A stretch of 64,000 bases of DNA from assembly GCA_947467145.1 (NCBI GenBank), contig CANIGJ010000013.1, forward strand, positions 1 to 64,000, read 5' to 3'. This DNA comes from Rhodospirillaceae bacterium. Lineage in GTDB: Bacteria > Pseudomonadota > Alphaproteobacteria > Rhodospirillales > UBA2165. Below are positions 28,732-38,879 of the stretch, piece by piece. A program made the position numbers and the translations under genes. The notes under the pieces were generated by a model, which did no database searches, had not been told where the DNA came from, and worked only from the letters and a program-made list of their open reading frames with translations. How positions within the stretch are numbered: the stretch's first letter is position 1; every line of letters starts with the position of its first letter.

Positions 28732-30894
28732 TCAGGCGGAATCGGCGGCCGACATTGGCATCGCCGGGCGATGCTGTTCGAGCGCACTACCGCGCCCGGA
28801 CAGGCTTGGGTTGGTCATGAAGTAGGTATGGGCGCAGAAACCATGCTCGTTCGAAGGTTCGCGCGTATAGGTCCCATCCGCGTTCATGTCCCAACTTTGC
28901 CGAGAGTCCTTCAGATTGGCAACCATCACCTGCTCGACGACTTGCTGATGAACGGTTGGATTCTCGATCGGAACCAGAACTTCCACACGGCCGCTCAAGT
29001 TCCGGCCCATCCAATCGGCCGATGACATAAAAACCTTGGCGCGCGGCGACGGCAGGGCATGGCCATTGCCGAACACCACGATTCGCGAATGTTCCAGGAA
29101 TCGCCCGACGATGCTTTTGACGCGGATGTTGTCGGACAATCCCGGCACGCCCGGACGCAGGCAACAGATGCCGCGCACCACCAGTTCGATCTGCACGCCG
29201 GCCATCGAGGCGCGATACAGCTCGTCGATGATGTCGGGGTCGACCAGCGAGTTCATCTTGGCCCAGATCATCGCCGGACGGCCCGCCTTGGCGTTTTCGA
29301 TCTCGGCTTCCATATGCTCGACCAAGGTCTCGCGCAACGTGAGCGGTGCCACCGACAATTTTTCCAGACCGCGCGGCTCGGTATAGCCGGTCATAAAATT
29401 GAAGATCTGCGCAGCATCACGGCAGAGCGCCGGATCGTCGCTGAAGTACGACAGATCGGTATAGATGCGCGCCGTGTTGGGGTGGTAGTTGCCGGTGCCG
29501 AAATGCACGTAGGAACGCAAACTATCGCCTTCGCGGCGCACGACCAGGCTGATCTTGGCATGTGTCTTCTTGTCGACGAAGCCGAACACGACATTAACGC
29601 CGGCGCGTTCGAGATCGCGCGCCCAGCGGATATTGGCTTCCTCGTCGAAACGCGCCTTGAGTTCCACCATCGCGGTGACCGACTTGCCGGCTTCGGCCGC
29701 CTGCACGAGAGCCGCAACGATCGGCGAATTGTTGCTGGTGCGATACAGCGTCTGCTTGACCGCAACGACGTTCGGATCGGCCGCCGCCTGACGGATGAAC
29801 TGCACGACGACGTCGAAGCTTTCATACGGATGATGTACGACGAAATCCTTGCGGCGGATCGCCTCGAACATATCGCCGTTGAGTTCGCGCACGCGTTCGG
29901 GGAACCGCGTCACATACGGTTTGAACAGCAGATCGGGGCGGTCGAGTTTAAGCAATTCGTCGGTTTCCGACAGGCCGAGCATGGCACCGTGGCGCACGAC
30001 GTTCTTCGGATCGCACTCCATCTCGTCCATTATCATCTGCAACAGATCCTCGGACATGTCGGTGACCGACAGGCGCACGATTTCGCCGTGGATGCGTTTC
30101 TTGAGCGCCGTTTTGAACGTGCCCACCAGATCTTCCGCGCCCTCGTCCACTTCGATTTCGGTATCGCGGATGATGCGGAACCAGGCCGAGCGTTCGATGG
30201 TGAAATCGGGGAAGACCTCGTCCACGCATTCGGAGATCACATCGTCGAGCAGGATGAAGCGCGTATCGTCGCCTGGAATGCGCACGAAGCGATCCATCAT
30301 GTTGGGCATCGGCATAAGCGCCTTGCGCGCGACCTTCGAGCCGCCGGCGCGCGCACTCAACTGGAGCACCATCGAGAAGCCAAGATTCGGAATGAACGGG
30401 AATGGGTGCGCGGGATCGACCGCCATCGGCGTGAGCAGCGGAAACACGTGTTCACGGAAATACGTTCGCACCCACTCCTTGTCGGCGCGCGTCATATCGG
30501 GGCGCGAGACGACTTCGATACCGGCGTCCGCCAACTGCGCCTTCAAGGCCACCCACACTTCGCGCTGGCAACGCATCAGATCGTTCGCATGCTCGCGCAC
30601 GGTGTCGAGTTGCTGAAACGGCGTCAGGCCATCGGGGCTGCGCTTGAGCACGCCGGCCTCGACCTGGCCCACCAAGCCGGCGACGCGCACCATATAGAAT
30701 TCATCGAGGTTGGCCGCCGAGATCGATAGGAAGCGCAGGCGCTCCAGCAACGGGTGGCTCTCGTTCTGGGCCTCTTCCATGACGCGCTGATTGAACCGCA
30801 GCCAGGACAGTTCCCGGTTCAGGAATCGCTCCTTCGATTGGAGCGTAATGTCGCTCTTTTGCGCGACCGCCTGGTTGTTCATAGTGGCATCCAT
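28732..30894 (-). CDS. ppk: Polyphosphate kinase 1
   Basis: A 720-residue PPK1. Signatures: FLNRELSWLRFNQRVMEEA at the N-terminus, VAVKQTLYRTSNNSPIV, and the active-site region HFGTGNYHPNTARIYTDLSY with the autophosphorylated-type histidine. It reversibly transfers the gamma phosphate of ATP onto polyphosphate at the inner membrane. ATG 30894 has AAGG at a fair distance; an ATG four codons later and a TTG at 30933 are alternatives. First gene of the ppk-ppx unit; divergent from sixA with about 155 bases between. Confidence 0.95.
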   Translation of the reverse strand: MDATMNNQAVAQKSDITLQSKERFLNRELSWLRFNQRVMEEAQNESHPLLERLRFLSISAANLDEFYMVRVAGLVGQVEAGVLKRSPDGLTPFQQLDTVREHANDLMRCQREVWVALKAQLADAGIEVVSRPDMTRADKEWVRTYFREHVFPLLTPMAVDPAHPFPFIPNLGFSMVLQLSARAGGSKVARKALMPMPNMMDRFVRIPGDDTRFILLDDVISECVDEVFPDFTIERSAWFRIIRDTEIEVDEGAEDLVGTFKTALKKRIHGEIVRLSVTDMSEDLLQMIMDEMECDPKNVVRHGAMLGLSETDELLKLDRPDLLFKPYVTRFPERVRELNGDMFEAIRRKDFVVHHPYESFDVVVQFIRQAAADPNVVAVKQTLYRTSNNSPIVAALVQAAEAGKSVTAMVELKARFDEEANIRWARDLERAGVNVVFGFVDKKTHAKISLVVRREGDSLRSYVHFGTGNYHPNTARIYTDLSYFSDDPALCRDAAQIFNFMTGYTEPRGLEKLSVAPLTLRETLVEHMEAEIENAKAGRPAMIWAKMNSLVDPDIIDELYRASMAGVQIELVVRGICCLRPGVPGLSDNIRVKSIVGRFLEHSRIVVFGNGHALPSPRAKVFMSSADWMGRNLSGRVEVLVPIENPTVHQQVVEQVMVANLKDSRQSWDMNADGTYTREPSNEHGFCAHTYFMTNPSLSGRGSALEQHRPAMPMSAADSA

Positions 30895-31049
30895 ATTCAA
30901 GGCCTTGTCCGTTACCGACACCCCGTGACACAAGCGTCATGCGGGCCTCGAAGATTTTATTGCACCATTTTTACCATAATTTGACAGTCGGTGAAAAACG
31001 AGGCGAAACAATGGCATATCGACCCAGCTGGGAAGGACATTGACGTCGT

Positions 31050-31571
31050 ATGAAGACCCTTTACGTCCTGCGCCATGCCAAGGCCGAACGCGATGCCCCG
31101 TCGGGTGAGGACTACGACCGCCCCCTGGCGGCGCGCGGCCGCACCGATGCCGCCCGGTTGGGCAGCCTGTGGCAGATCCACCCCGATCTCATCGTCACGT
31201 CATCGGCCAAGCGGACCCTCGAAACGGTGGAGCAGTTGACCGCGCGCTGGCCGAAGCCGGTCGCGATCCAGGCCGAAGATAAGCTCTATCTGGCACCGGC
31301 GGCACGCCTGATGGAAACGGTGCGGACCTTCCCCGACACGGCGCACAGCGCCATCCTGGTCGGCCACAATCCCGGCATTGGCGATTTGGCCGCCCAGCTC
31401 GCCCACCAGACGCCAGGTGCGGCGCGCGAGCGTATTCGCACGCAATACCCGACCTGCGCGCTTGCCACATTCGAGATCGCCGCCGACAGCTGGTCCCTGG
31501 TCAGCCCCGGTCTGGCCCGCCTGCTTGCGTTTGCCGCGCCCAAGGACCTTGCGAATGGCACCGGCGCCTGA
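31050..31571 (+). CDS. sixA: SixA-family phosphohistidine phosphatase
   Basis: A 173-residue histidine phosphatase. The RHG-type catalytic motif is LRHAKAERD, and the second histidine lies in LVGHNPGIGDLA. In E. coli SixA removes phosphate from histidine phosphocarriers, including the ArcB HPt domain and NPr of the nitrogen PTS. The presence of a REC-HPt protein a few kilobases away makes a similar target conceivable, but that is inference. The following glycosyltransferase gene starts one base after the stop, suggesting co-translation. Confidence 0.88.
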   Translation: MKTLYVLRHAKAERDAPSGEDYDRPLAARGRTDAARLGSLWQIHPDLIVTSSAKRTLETVEQLTARWPKPVAIQAEDKLYLAPAARLMETVRTFPDTAHSAILVGHNPGIGDLAAQLAHQTPGAARERIRTQYPTCALATFEIAADSWSLVSPGLARLLAFAAPKDLANGTGA

Positions 31572-31572
31572 G

Positions 31573-33054
31573 ATGGTCCGCGCCATGTCGAAAAACGCCG
31601 CCGCCCTGAGCTGGACCCTGCTGTGGGCAATCCTCGTGATTACCGGGCTGACGCTCCGCCCGCTCTTGCCGGTCGACGAGACACGTTACGCCAGCGTGGC
31701 CTGGGAAATGTGGCTGCATGGCGATTACCTCGTCCCGCATCTCAACGGCGAAACCTACAGCCACAAACCGCCGCTGCTGTTCTGGCTGATGAACGCATCG
31801 TGGCTGCTGTTCGGCGTCAACGATTGGACGCACCGTCTGATCGCGCCGCTGTTCGGTCTGGCCTCGCTGTTCCTGACGTCGCGTATCGCCGAGCGTCTGT
31901 GGCCCGACAGCCAAGCCACGGTCGCGGCACCGTTGTTGCTCCTCGCCGGCATCTTCTGGGCGACCTTCAGCACGCTCACCATGTTCGACATGATGGTCGC
32001 AACTTGGACGCTTGTCGGCATGCTGGGCCTGATCGAAGCCTGGCGCGGCCGCAGCGATCTGGGCTGGACCTTGTTCGCGCTCGCCATCGGGCTGGGCGTT
32101 CTGTCCAAGGGGCCGGTGATCCTGGTCTTCCTACTGCCCTGCGCCCTCGCCGCGCCTTATTGGACGAAAGGTGCGAAGCCTGCCGGAACCTGGGGGGCAT
32201 GGTATCTCAAGATATTGCTCGCCACCCTCGCCGGTGTAGCCATCGCGCTCGCTTGGGCAATCCCCGCCGGCATTAGCGGCGGCGAAGCCTATCGCAACGC
32301 GATCTTCTGGGGTCAATCGGCCGGACGCGTCGTCGATTCCTTCGCCCATCGCAAACCGATCTACTGGTATCTCGCGATCCTGCCGCCGATGCTGTTGCCG
32401 TGGCTGCTGTGGCCGAGCTTCTGGCGCGCGGTGTGGCGCGGTCTGACGAACCTACGTCAACGCAGCGGTGGCGTCGCCGATCATGGCACGCGCCTAATCG
32501 CCATCTGGGTCGGCGTGCCGTTCGTGATTTTCTCGCTCGTCAGCGGCAAGGCGCCGCATTATCTACTGCCGTTCCTGCCGGCCATCGCCATCGCCGCCGC
32601 CATCGGGATCGAGCGCACACCGAACGGTGCCCGCGCGTTGCGCCAAGCGCTGCCGTTGGCCGTACTCGGCGTGATGATCGTCGTCACGATCCATCTCGGC
32701 GCGAACGCGCGCTTGAAGGATGCCTACGACCTAAAACCGTTGGCCGAAAAACTTGCCGGCTATGAGCGCGACGGCTACGCGATCGCGCATTACGGCAATT
32801 ATCATGCACAATTCCAATTCCTCGGCCGCCTAACGCAGAACATCGAAGAAATCGGCGATGGCGAACCGACATGGCTGCGCGAGCATCCCAAGGCCAAGGT
32901 CATCGCCTATCGCTATACGCTGCCCGACGGCGTCACACCCGACTATGTGCAGAAGTTCCGCGGCCGCTATGCCGTCATCTGGGACGGCAAGGACGTGATC
33001 GCCAACCAAGCCATTGCGCGCCGCGACGGACGGGCGCAAGACGACGACGATTAG
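31573..33054 (+). CDS. GT39-type membrane glycosyltransferase (ArnT/PMT-like)
   Basis: A 493-residue integral membrane protein with about ten hydrophobic segments. It has the family start PVDETRYASVAWEM, with the catalytic-type acidic residue in the first periplasmic loop, then GETYSHKPPLLFWL; VLSKGPVILV follows later. These enzymes move a sugar from a polyprenyl-phosphate carrier to lipid A or protein in the periplasm. The acceptor is unknown here. ATG 31573 is used, with another ATG four codons downstream. The last four bases overlap the convergent hda stop. The protein ends in an aspartate run. Confidence 0.85.
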   Translation: MVRAMSKNAAALSWTLLWAILVITGLTLRPLLPVDETRYASVAWEMWLHGDYLVPHLNGETYSHKPPLLFWLMNASWLLFGVNDWTHRLIAPLFGLASLFLTSRIAERLWPDSQATVAAPLLLLAGIFWATFSTLTMFDMMVATWTLVGMLGLIEAWRGRSDLGWTLFALAIGLGVLSKGPVILVFLLPCALAAPYWTKGAKPAGTWGAWYLKILLATLAGVAIALAWAIPAGISGGEAYRNAIFWGQSAGRVVDSFAHRKPIYWYLAILPPMLLPWLLWPSFWRAVWRGLTNLRQRSGGVADHGTRLIAIWVGVPFVIFSLVSGKAPHYLLPFLPAIAIAAAIGIERTPNGARALRQALPLAVLGVMIVVTIHLGANARLKDAYDLKPLAEKLAGYERDGYAIAHYGNYHAQFQFLGRLTQNIEEIGDGEPTWLREHPKAKVIAYRYTLPDGVTPDYVQKFRGRYAVIWDGKDVIANQAIARRDGRAQDDDD

Positions 33055-33734
33055 GCGTCTTTGTCGCGCAGGTTGTGCATGATCTCGCGCACGAACGGCA
33101 CCGTGACGTCGCGATGCGCCGACAGCGCTGCCGCATCGATCGCCGCCACGAGGCGTTGCGCCTCGGTCAAGGACCGCTCCATGCGGCGCGCGAGAAATTC
33201 CACGACATCGACATCGACCCGCACCTGACGGTCGGAAAACAATTTCGCCAGCACCGCCTTGATCAATTCATCATCGGGCCGGCCTAAGGCTGCCGCCGGC
33301 GCGCTCAATAGGCGTGAGCGCAGATCGAGCAAGGTGATCTGCCAGGCCGCCGGGGCGTGCCGCGCCGTCATCAGGATATGCCCGCCGCGCGCCGCCACCG
33401 CATTGTAGAGATGCAATAACGCTTCAGGATTTTTCACCCGATCGGCATTGTCGATCAGGCAATCGCCGGTCGCGTTGAGCAGATCGGCAAAGCCATCGCC
33501 GCCGAGCGTTGCCGGATCGATCTCGCGCGCGCCAGCGCGCGCACGGAACACCTGGCCGAGATGACTTTTGCCCGAGCCGGCGGGACCGTAGATGATCAGC
33601 ACCGGGGCGGGCCAATTGGGCCAGGCATCAAGCCAGGCCACCGCGTCGCGGTTCGCCGTCGTGACCAGAAAATCGGCGCCCGACAAAGCAGGCCGCTGTT
33701 CGAAACCGAACGCGAGTTGACCAGGACCTTTCAC
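33051..33734 (-). CDS. hda: DnaA regulatory inactivator Hda/HdaA
   Basis: A 227-residue DnaA-related AAA+ protein. The sliding-clamp binding motif QLAFGF is at the N-terminus, Walker A is YGPAGSGKSHL, a Walker-B-like DCLIDNAD segment follows, and no DnaA DNA-binding domain is present. Hda with the clamp stimulates ATP hydrolysis by DnaA after initiation and so limits re-replication. It starts with GTG overlapping the permease stop as GTGA, making it the last gene of a four-gene coupled operon. Confidence 0.92.
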   Translation of the reverse strand: MKGPGQLAFGFEQRPALSGADFLVTTANRDAVAWLDAWPNWPAPVLIIYGPAGSGKSHLGQVFRARAGAREIDPATLGGDGFADLLNATGDCLIDNADRVKNPEALLHLYNAVAARGGHILMTARHAPAAWQITLLDLRSRLLSAPAAALGRPDDELIKAVLAKLFSDRQVRVDVDVVEFLARRMERSLTEAQRLVAAIDAAALSAHRDVTVPFVREIMHNLRDKDA

Positions 33735-34834
33735 GGCGTGCTATCGGGCCCGCTCGGCAGCGCGATATCGGTGCGGTGGCGGTTGCCGTGATACAGCGGG
33801 CTCGCGAGATAATGACCGAGGAAGAAGCGCACGAGCACGCCGATGGTCGCCGCGATCGGGATCGCCAGCAGCACGCCGGTGAAGCCCATCAGCAAACCGC
33901 CGACCATGAGCGCAAAGATGATCCAGACCGGATGCAGGCCGACCTTGTCGCCGACCAGACGCGGCGTGAGATAAAACGACTCGATCAATTGGCCGAAGCC
34001 GAAGACGCCCAGCACCATCGCGATGTGCACCCAATCGCCGAACTGCCCGAGGGCGATAATCAAGGCGACCGACACGCCGAATAATGAGCCGACATACGGG
34101 ATGAATGATAGGAAGCCGGCGACCAGACCGACCAGCAGGCCGAATTCGAGCCCGACGAGCGTCAGCCCGACGCCGTAGACGGTGGCCAGGAACATCACCA
34201 CCATGCCGACGCCGCGCACGAAGCCGGAGATGATCGTATCGATCTCGGCCATCAGCATGCGAATGGTGGGCGCGAACTCGCGCGGCAGCCAGCCGTCGAT
34301 CTTGGCGACGATCACATCCCAATCGCGTAGCAGATAGAACGCGACGACCGGCGTGATCAGCACGATGGAGACGGCGTTGAACAGCGCCAGGCCGCCCGCC
34401 CAGATGCCGCGCACCAGGCGGCCGAACCAGGCCGCGACCGTGCCGATGAAGGATTTGCCGGCATCCTCGAGCCCTTCCATGCGCTCGGCCGGAAAGGCGC
34501 GGCGCAGGTCCTCGGTATAAGGTTCGACGCGCTTCATCAGCGCTTCGATCAAGGACGGCACCTTGTGGAAAAACGCCAAGGTCTGGTCGAGCACCACCGG
34601 ATAGATCAGCAAGATGATCGCGGCGATGACGCCGAAGAAGACGGTGGTAATGATGCAGGTCGCGAACATGCGCGAACAGCCGACGCGCTGCAGGCGATCG
34701 GCGGTCGGATCGAGGAAATAGGCGATGGCGATGCCGATCAGGAACGGCAGCAAGATCTCGTTGATGACATAGAGTGCCAGGATGGTGAAGGCGAGGATGC
34801 CCAGCCAGATCCACATGCGTTGCGAGCGGCTCAT
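33731..34834 (-). CDS. AI-2E/PerM-family transporter
   Basis: A 367-residue polytopic membrane protein with about eight hydrophobic segments. It has the AI-2E transporter family features VGLEFGLLVGLVAGFLSFIPYVGSL, LGQFGDWVHIAMVLGVF and LVGDKVGLHPVWIIFALMVGG. Members are annotated as autoinducer-2 exporters or, more broadly, permeases; the substrate is unknown. A second long minus-strand frame at 33741-34880 is a shadow. ATG 34834 overlaps the preceding stop by four bases (ATGA), and the stop overlaps hda. Confidence 0.88.
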   Translation of the reverse strand: MSRSQRMWIWLGILAFTILALYVINEILLPFLIGIAIAYFLDPTADRLQRVGCSRMFATCIITTVFFGVIAAIILLIYPVVLDQTLAFFHKVPSLIEALMKRVEPYTEDLRRAFPAERMEGLEDAGKSFIGTVAAWFGRLVRGIWAGGLALFNAVSIVLITPVVAFYLLRDWDVIVAKIDGWLPREFAPTIRMLMAEIDTIISGFVRGVGMVVMFLATVYGVGLTLVGLEFGLLVGLVAGFLSFIPYVGSLFGVSVALIIALGQFGDWVHIAMVLGVFGFGQLIESFYLTPRLVGDKVGLHPVWIIFALMVGGLLMGFTGVLLAIPIAATIGVLVRFFLGHYLASPLYHGNRHRTDIALPSGPDSTP

Positions 34835-35391
34835 TCTCCAGGCTCCAGTGCGTGTGCCTTGCGGCCCCAAACCACGACATAGGCGGTGCCCGACCAGATC
34901 GTCGTCAGCGTGGTGAGTACGGTCAGGACCGCGACGACCATATCGTCATTGATGCCGTATCCGGACAATCCCAGAACCAGCGACACCATCAGGAATTGGA
35001 CGGCGGTATTGAGCTTGCTGCTGACCAGCGGCTCCATGGTCAGATTATCGTACAACAGGTGATACAGCACGGCGCCGCCGACGATCATCGCATCGCGGAA
35101 CACGACCAGAATGACGAGCCACGACGAGATGAAACCCTCATGGCCCAACGTGATGAACACACTGACCAGCAGCGCCTTGTCGGCGAGCGGATCGATATAA
35201 CCGCCGATCGCGGTGCGCAGATTGAAGCGCCGCGCGATGAAACCGTCCGCCGCATCGCTCAAACTGGCGAGAACAAAAATCCAGAAGGCCGCCAGCAATT
35301 GTCCGTTGAGGATCAGCCATACGGTCAACGGCACGCACAGCAGCCGCGCGAAACTGATCAGATTGGGAATATTGAGGATCAGGCCGCTCAT
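34831..35391 (-). CDS. CDP-alcohol phosphatidyltransferase (PgsA-like)
   Basis: A 186-residue membrane enzyme. The full CDP-alcohol signature DG-x2-AR-x8-G-x3-D-x3-D is present in DAADGFIARRFNL followed by GGYIDPLADK. Six or so hydrophobic segments are seen. The family makes phosphatidylglycerophosphate, cardiolipin or related lipids from CDP-diacylglycerol. With the N-terminal NIPNLISFARLLCVP it fits PgsA-like or ClsA-like transferases; a second copy elsewhere may be the housekeeping PgsA. ATG 35391 overlaps the DUF2066 stop as ATGA. Confidence 0.87.
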   Translation of the reverse strand: MSGLILNIPNLISFARLLCVPLTVWLILNGQLLAAFWIFVLASLSDAADGFIARRFNLRTAIGGYIDPLADKALLVSVFITLGHEGFISSWLVILVVFRDAMIVGGAVLYHLLYDNLTMEPLVSSKLNTAVQFLMVSLVLGLSGYGINDDMVVAVLTVLTTLTTIWSGTAYVVVWGRKAHALEPGE

Positions 35392-36536
35392 GGACCGCCT
35401 TTTGCGCCACCCTTGGATTGCTGGGCGCGGGCGGCGAAGCTCAACGTCCAGCTCCCCTCGCCCTCGGTGAGCACGAGATCCTTCTGCGCCAGCGCCAGTT
35501 TCAACTGCGCCGCATCGCCGAGATAGAACAGATTGAAGCGTGCTTCTTCGCGCGACATGAGCACGAGATCGACACGTTGGATGAACGCCACTTCGCGGAA
35601 ACGCTTCTGCGCCTCGACCCAATCGCGCAAGGAGCTGAGCGGCATCTCGGCGACCATAACGGAATTTTGTTCGAACTGGATCAGGTTGGCGCTTTTCCAG
35701 TAATCCTCGACCAGATCGGCGGTATCGCGCCGCGCGCGCTCCAACAACGCATCGAGGGTTTCATTCGCGGTCGCGGCCAGGGTGGTCACGACGGTCTGAT
35801 CGCGGGCACCGTAGGTTACGGCCGTGACGGCGACCTCGGGCCGGCCATCAGGGCGCGCACCCATCACCGCGCGCGCCACGATGGCGGCATCGGCGCCGTA
35901 ACGCTGCGCGATCTGTTTCAGACGCGGCACATCCCCGCTTGCCGCCAGCTCGGCGCTGATCTCGGAGACATCTTTCAAATCGGCCGCCGGGGTGCGCAGC
36001 GGCACCAGCCCAGTGCGTTCGGGGGCCGCCGACCAGACCTTGCGCCACGGATTGGGATCTTCCCACAGCGCGATGGTGCCTGCCGTTTCATAGAGCGGCA
36101 GGACGAGCACGGGTTTGGAGCGGGTTTCCGCGTACCGCAGGCCGCTGCTGCGCATCAGGTTGCGGATCGCCTGCGCCTTGAAGCGGTAGGTGATGTCCGC
36201 GATGTAGCGCACGCTCGAATTCTTTTCGTTAGCGATGGCGATGTCCTGCACGAGCCCGGATAAGGTCTCGGCGCTGGGGCGCGGTAAGCGGTCGCGATCG
36301 GACCGTACCGTCAGGCGGCGCATCAATTCGTCGAACGCGCGGCGCTCGCCGCGCGACAGCGCGGTATCACGTGCACCGGCCGCCGCCGCCGCCGATTCGT
36401 CCACATGGACGTTGGCCACGGTGAAAACGTCGGTGGCATCGGCCGCCTTAAGGGCAGCCGCGGCCAGGGTCCCGATCAGGAAAAAACTCAATAAGGCGGC
36501 GCTTATATGCCGCACGACGCGCAGATGGGCTGACAT
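35388..36536 (-). CDS. DUF2066-family exported protein
   Basis: A 382-residue protein with an N-terminal signal or anchor ([20 protein letters not shown]). It matches the DUF2066 family by its [11 protein letters not shown] start, the [15 protein letters not shown] segment and its position ahead of the CDP-alcohol transferase. Function is unknown; it is probably periplasmic. It opens the coupled operon DUF2066, CDP-alcohol transferase, permease, hda. It is divergent from purM with only 36 bases between the starts, so both promoters must overlap there or lie inside the genes. Confidence 0.8.
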   Translation of the reverse strand: MSAHLRVVRHISAALLSFFLIGTLAAAALKAADATDVFTVANVHVDESAAAAAGARDTALSRGERRAFDELMRRLTVRSDRDRLPRPSAETLSGLVQDIAIANEKNSSVRYIADITYRFKAQAIRNLMRSSGLRYAETRSKPVLVLPLYETAGTIALWEDPNPWRKVWSAAPERTGLVPLRTPAADLKDVSEISAELAASGDVPRLKQIAQRYGADAAIVARAVMGARPDGRPEVAVTAVTYGARDQTVVTTLAATANETLDALLERARRDTADLVEDYWKSANLIQFEQNSVMVAEMPLSSLRDWVEAQKRFREVAFIQRVDLVLMSREEARFNLFYLGDAAQLKLALAQKDLVLTEGEGSWTLSFAARAQQSKGGAKGGP

Positions 36537-36572
36537 CGATGTCCGCTGGCTCGATTCTGTTATTGCCGTAGA

Positions 36573-37724
36573 ATGTCGGTTAATTTAACACGTCTCGTCG
36601 GTCCCGAAAGGATACCCGAAATTTCTTCCCCCCGCGATACCAACAGTCCAAGCCTGTCCTACCGTGACGCCGGCGTCGATATCGACGAAGGCGACCGCTT
36701 CGTACAGGCCATCAAGCCGCTCGCCAAGACCACCATGCGCCCGGGCGTTGTCGCCGGAATCGGCGGGTTTGGCGGCGTTTTCGACCTCAAGCAGACGGGC
36801 TACAAGGACCCCCTGCTGGTCGCCTCGACCGATGGCGTCGGCACCAAGCTGAAGGTCGCCATCGAGGCCGAATTACACGGTACGGTTGGCATCGACCTGG
36901 TGGCCATGTGCGTCAACGACCTGATCGCGCAAGGCGCCGAACCCCTGTTCTTCCTGGATTACCTGGCCACAGCCAAGCTGGCCGCTAAACCGTTCGACGA
37001 CGTGATGAAGGGCGTGGCCGAGGGCTGCCGTCAGGCCGGCTGCGTGCTGATCGGCGGCGAAACCGCCGAAATGCCCGGCATGTATGCACGCGGCGATTAC
37101 GATATGGCCGGTTTCACGGTCGGCGCGGTCGAACGCGATGCGGTGCTGCCGCGCCCCGATATCAATGCCGGCGATGTCGTCCTGGGTATCGCCTCGTCCG
37201 GCGTGCATTCCAACGGCTATTCGCTCGTGCGCAAGGTCGTCGAACGTTCCGGCGTCGCCTATGCGGCATCCGCCCCCTTCGATGCGAGCCGCAAACTCGG
37301 CGAAGCCCTGCTGGCGCCGACCAAGATTTATGTCAAAAGCTGCCTCGCCGCGATTAAGGTCGGCGGCGTGAAGGCCTTCGCCCATATCACCGGCGGCGGC
37401 CTGATCGAAAACATACCGCGCGTGCTACCCGACGGCATCGGCGTCGCGCTCGACGCATCGAAATGGGATATCCCGCCGGTCTTTCCGTGGCTCGCCGATA
37501 TCGGCGGCATTGACGTGCATGAAATGGCGCGCACGTTCAATTGCGGCATCGGCATGGTATGCATCGTCGAAGCGGCCAAGGCCGACGCGGTCACGGCGAT
37601 GCTGCGCCAGCATGGTGAGACCGTCTCGACCATCGGCACCGTCACCAAGATTGCCGAAGGTGCGGAACGCGTCGCGGTTGCCGGACTCGAAGCCGCCTGG
37701 GCGCGCGGGAAAAAGCACGCGTGA
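36573..37724 (+). CDS. purM: Phosphoribosylformylglycinamidine cyclo-ligase
   Basis: A 383-residue enzyme that closes the imidazole ring to aminoimidazole ribotide in purine synthesis. Signatures: [40 protein letters not shown] and [11 protein letters not shown]. The family usually begins at about [10 protein letters not shown], so this protein has a 25-residue extension from ATG 36573. The only nearby ribosome-binding-like GAAAGGA is inside that extension (36606) without a standard start codon after it. The stop overlaps the purN start (GTGA). Confidence 0.95.
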   Translation: MSVNLTRLVGPERIPEISSPRDTNSPSLSYRDAGVDIDEGDRFVQAIKPLAKTTMRPGVVAGIGGFGGVFDLKQTGYKDPLLVASTDGVGTKLKVAIEAELHGTVGIDLVAMCVNDLIAQGAEPLFFLDYLATAKLAAKPFDDVMKGVAEGCRQAGCVLIGGETAEMPGMYARGDYDMAGFTVGAVERDAVLPRPDINAGDVVLGIASSGVHSNGYSLVRKVVERSGVAYAASAPFDASRKLGEALLAPTKIYVKSCLAAIKVGGVKAFAHITGGGLIENIPRVLPDGIGVALDASKWDIPPVFPWLADIGGIDVHEMARTFNCGIGMVCIVEAAKADAVTAMLRQHGETVSTIGTVTKIAEGAERVAVAGLEAAWARGKKHA

Positions 37725-38332
37725 AAATCGGTGTCCTGATTTCGGGACGCGGCAGCAATCTTCAGTCGCTGATCGACGCCACGGCCGAGCCCGGCTTTCC
37801 CGCCGCGATCGCGCTGGTGATTTCCAATATCCCCGATGTTTATGGGCTCGAACGCGCGAAGCTCGCGGGCATTCCCACACGCGTGGTCGATCACAAATCC
37901 TTTGCCGGCGATAAAGCGGCGTTCGAGGATGCGTTGCATGCGGAACTCAGCGCGGCAGGCGTCGAGTTGGTCTGCCTCGCCGGCTTCATGCGCCTTTTGA
38001 GCGCCGGCTTCGTCAATCGCTGGCATGACAAGCTGATCAACATCCACCCGTCGTTGCTGCCGGCTTATAAAGGGCTGCACACCCATCAGCGCGCCATTGA
38101 GGCGGGCGAGAAATTCGGCGGCTGCACGATCCATTTCGTGCGCCCGGCCATGGACGACGGCCCGATCATCCTGCAAGCGCCGGTGCCGATTATTGCCGGC
38201 GACACGCCGGACACGTTGGCCACGCGCGTGCTCGTCGAAGAGCACCGCATCTATCCCGAAGCGGTCAGGCTGATCGCGTCGGGGCGCGTTCGCGTCGATG
38301 GCGAACGCGCGTTGGTCGATCAGAATAAATGA
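37721..38332 (+). CDS. purN: Phosphoribosylglycinamide formyltransferase
   Basis: A 203-residue folate-dependent transformylase making formyl-GAR. Signatures: [17 protein letters not shown], the catalytic region [20 protein letters not shown] with the conserved His, and [18 protein letters not shown] 37721 overlaps the purM stop by four bases, so purM and purN are translationally coupled. The formate-THF ligase gene (fhs) at 49135 could supply its 10-formyl-THF cofactor. Confidence 0.95.
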   Translation: MKIGVLISGRGSNLQSLIDATAEPGFPAAIALVISNIPDVYGLERAKLAGIPTRVVDHKSFAGDKAAFEDALHAELSAAGVELVCLAGFMRLLSAGFVNRWHDKLINIHPSLLPAYKGLHTHQRAIEAGEKFGGCTIHFVRPAMDDGPIILQAPVPIIAGDTPDTLATRVLVEEHRIYPEAVRLIASGRVRVDGERALVDQNK

Positions 38333-38371
38333 GAAGAAGCGGCGGGCGCCGCTGCGCCCGCCCGCAACAGC

Positions 38372-38794
38372 TTAGCCCGGAATTTCGAGGCCGCTGAAGA
38401 AGAACGCGATTTCCTGCGCTGCCGTTTCGACCGCATCGGAACCGTGCACCGAATTGGCTTCGATGCTCTCAGCGAAATCCTTGCGGATGGTGCCGGCGGC
38501 AGCGTTCGCCGGGTTGGTGGCGCCCATCACTTCGCGGTTCTTGAGAACGGCGTTTTCGCCTTCGAGCACCTGCACGACCACCGGACCGGAGATCATGAAC
38601 GCGACGAGATCCTTGAAGAAGGCGCGCTCGCGATGCACGCCGTAGAAATTGCCGGCCTGTTCCGGCGTGAGGCGGATGCGCTTCTGCGCAACGATGCGAA
38701 GCCCCGCATCTTCGAACCGCGCATTGATCTTGCCGGTGAGATTCCGGCGGGTCGCGTCCGGTTTGATGATGGAGAGAGTGCGTTCGACGGCCAT
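38372..38794 (-). CDS. ndk: Nucleoside diphosphate kinase
   Basis: A 140-residue enzyme that transfers the gamma phosphate between nucleoside triphosphates and diphosphates. It starts [14 protein letters not shown] and contains the catalytic histidine in the conserved [11 protein letters not shown] 38794 gives the family length. Convergent with purN. Confidence 0.95.
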   Translation of the reverse strand: MAVERTLSIIKPDATRRNLTGKINARFEDAGLRIVAQKRIRLTPEQAGNFYGVHRERAFFKDLVAFMISGPVVVQVLEGENAVLKNREVMGATNPANAAAGTIRKDFAESIEANSVHGSDAVETAAQEIAFFFSGLEIPG

Positions 38795-38879
38795 GATTTC
38801 TTTCACCCTAGTGGTAAGGGGCCGCCTTATAGACAGTACGCCCCCCCCAGGCAACAGGTTTCAGACTAGGTGCGATTTC

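Noticed and set aside
33741-34880. Long minus-strand frame of 379 codons parallel to the permease gene
   Set aside because: Composition is Arg/His/Asp-rich without hydrophobic segments, a typical shadow in another phase; the frame ending at 33731 encodes the clear membrane protein.
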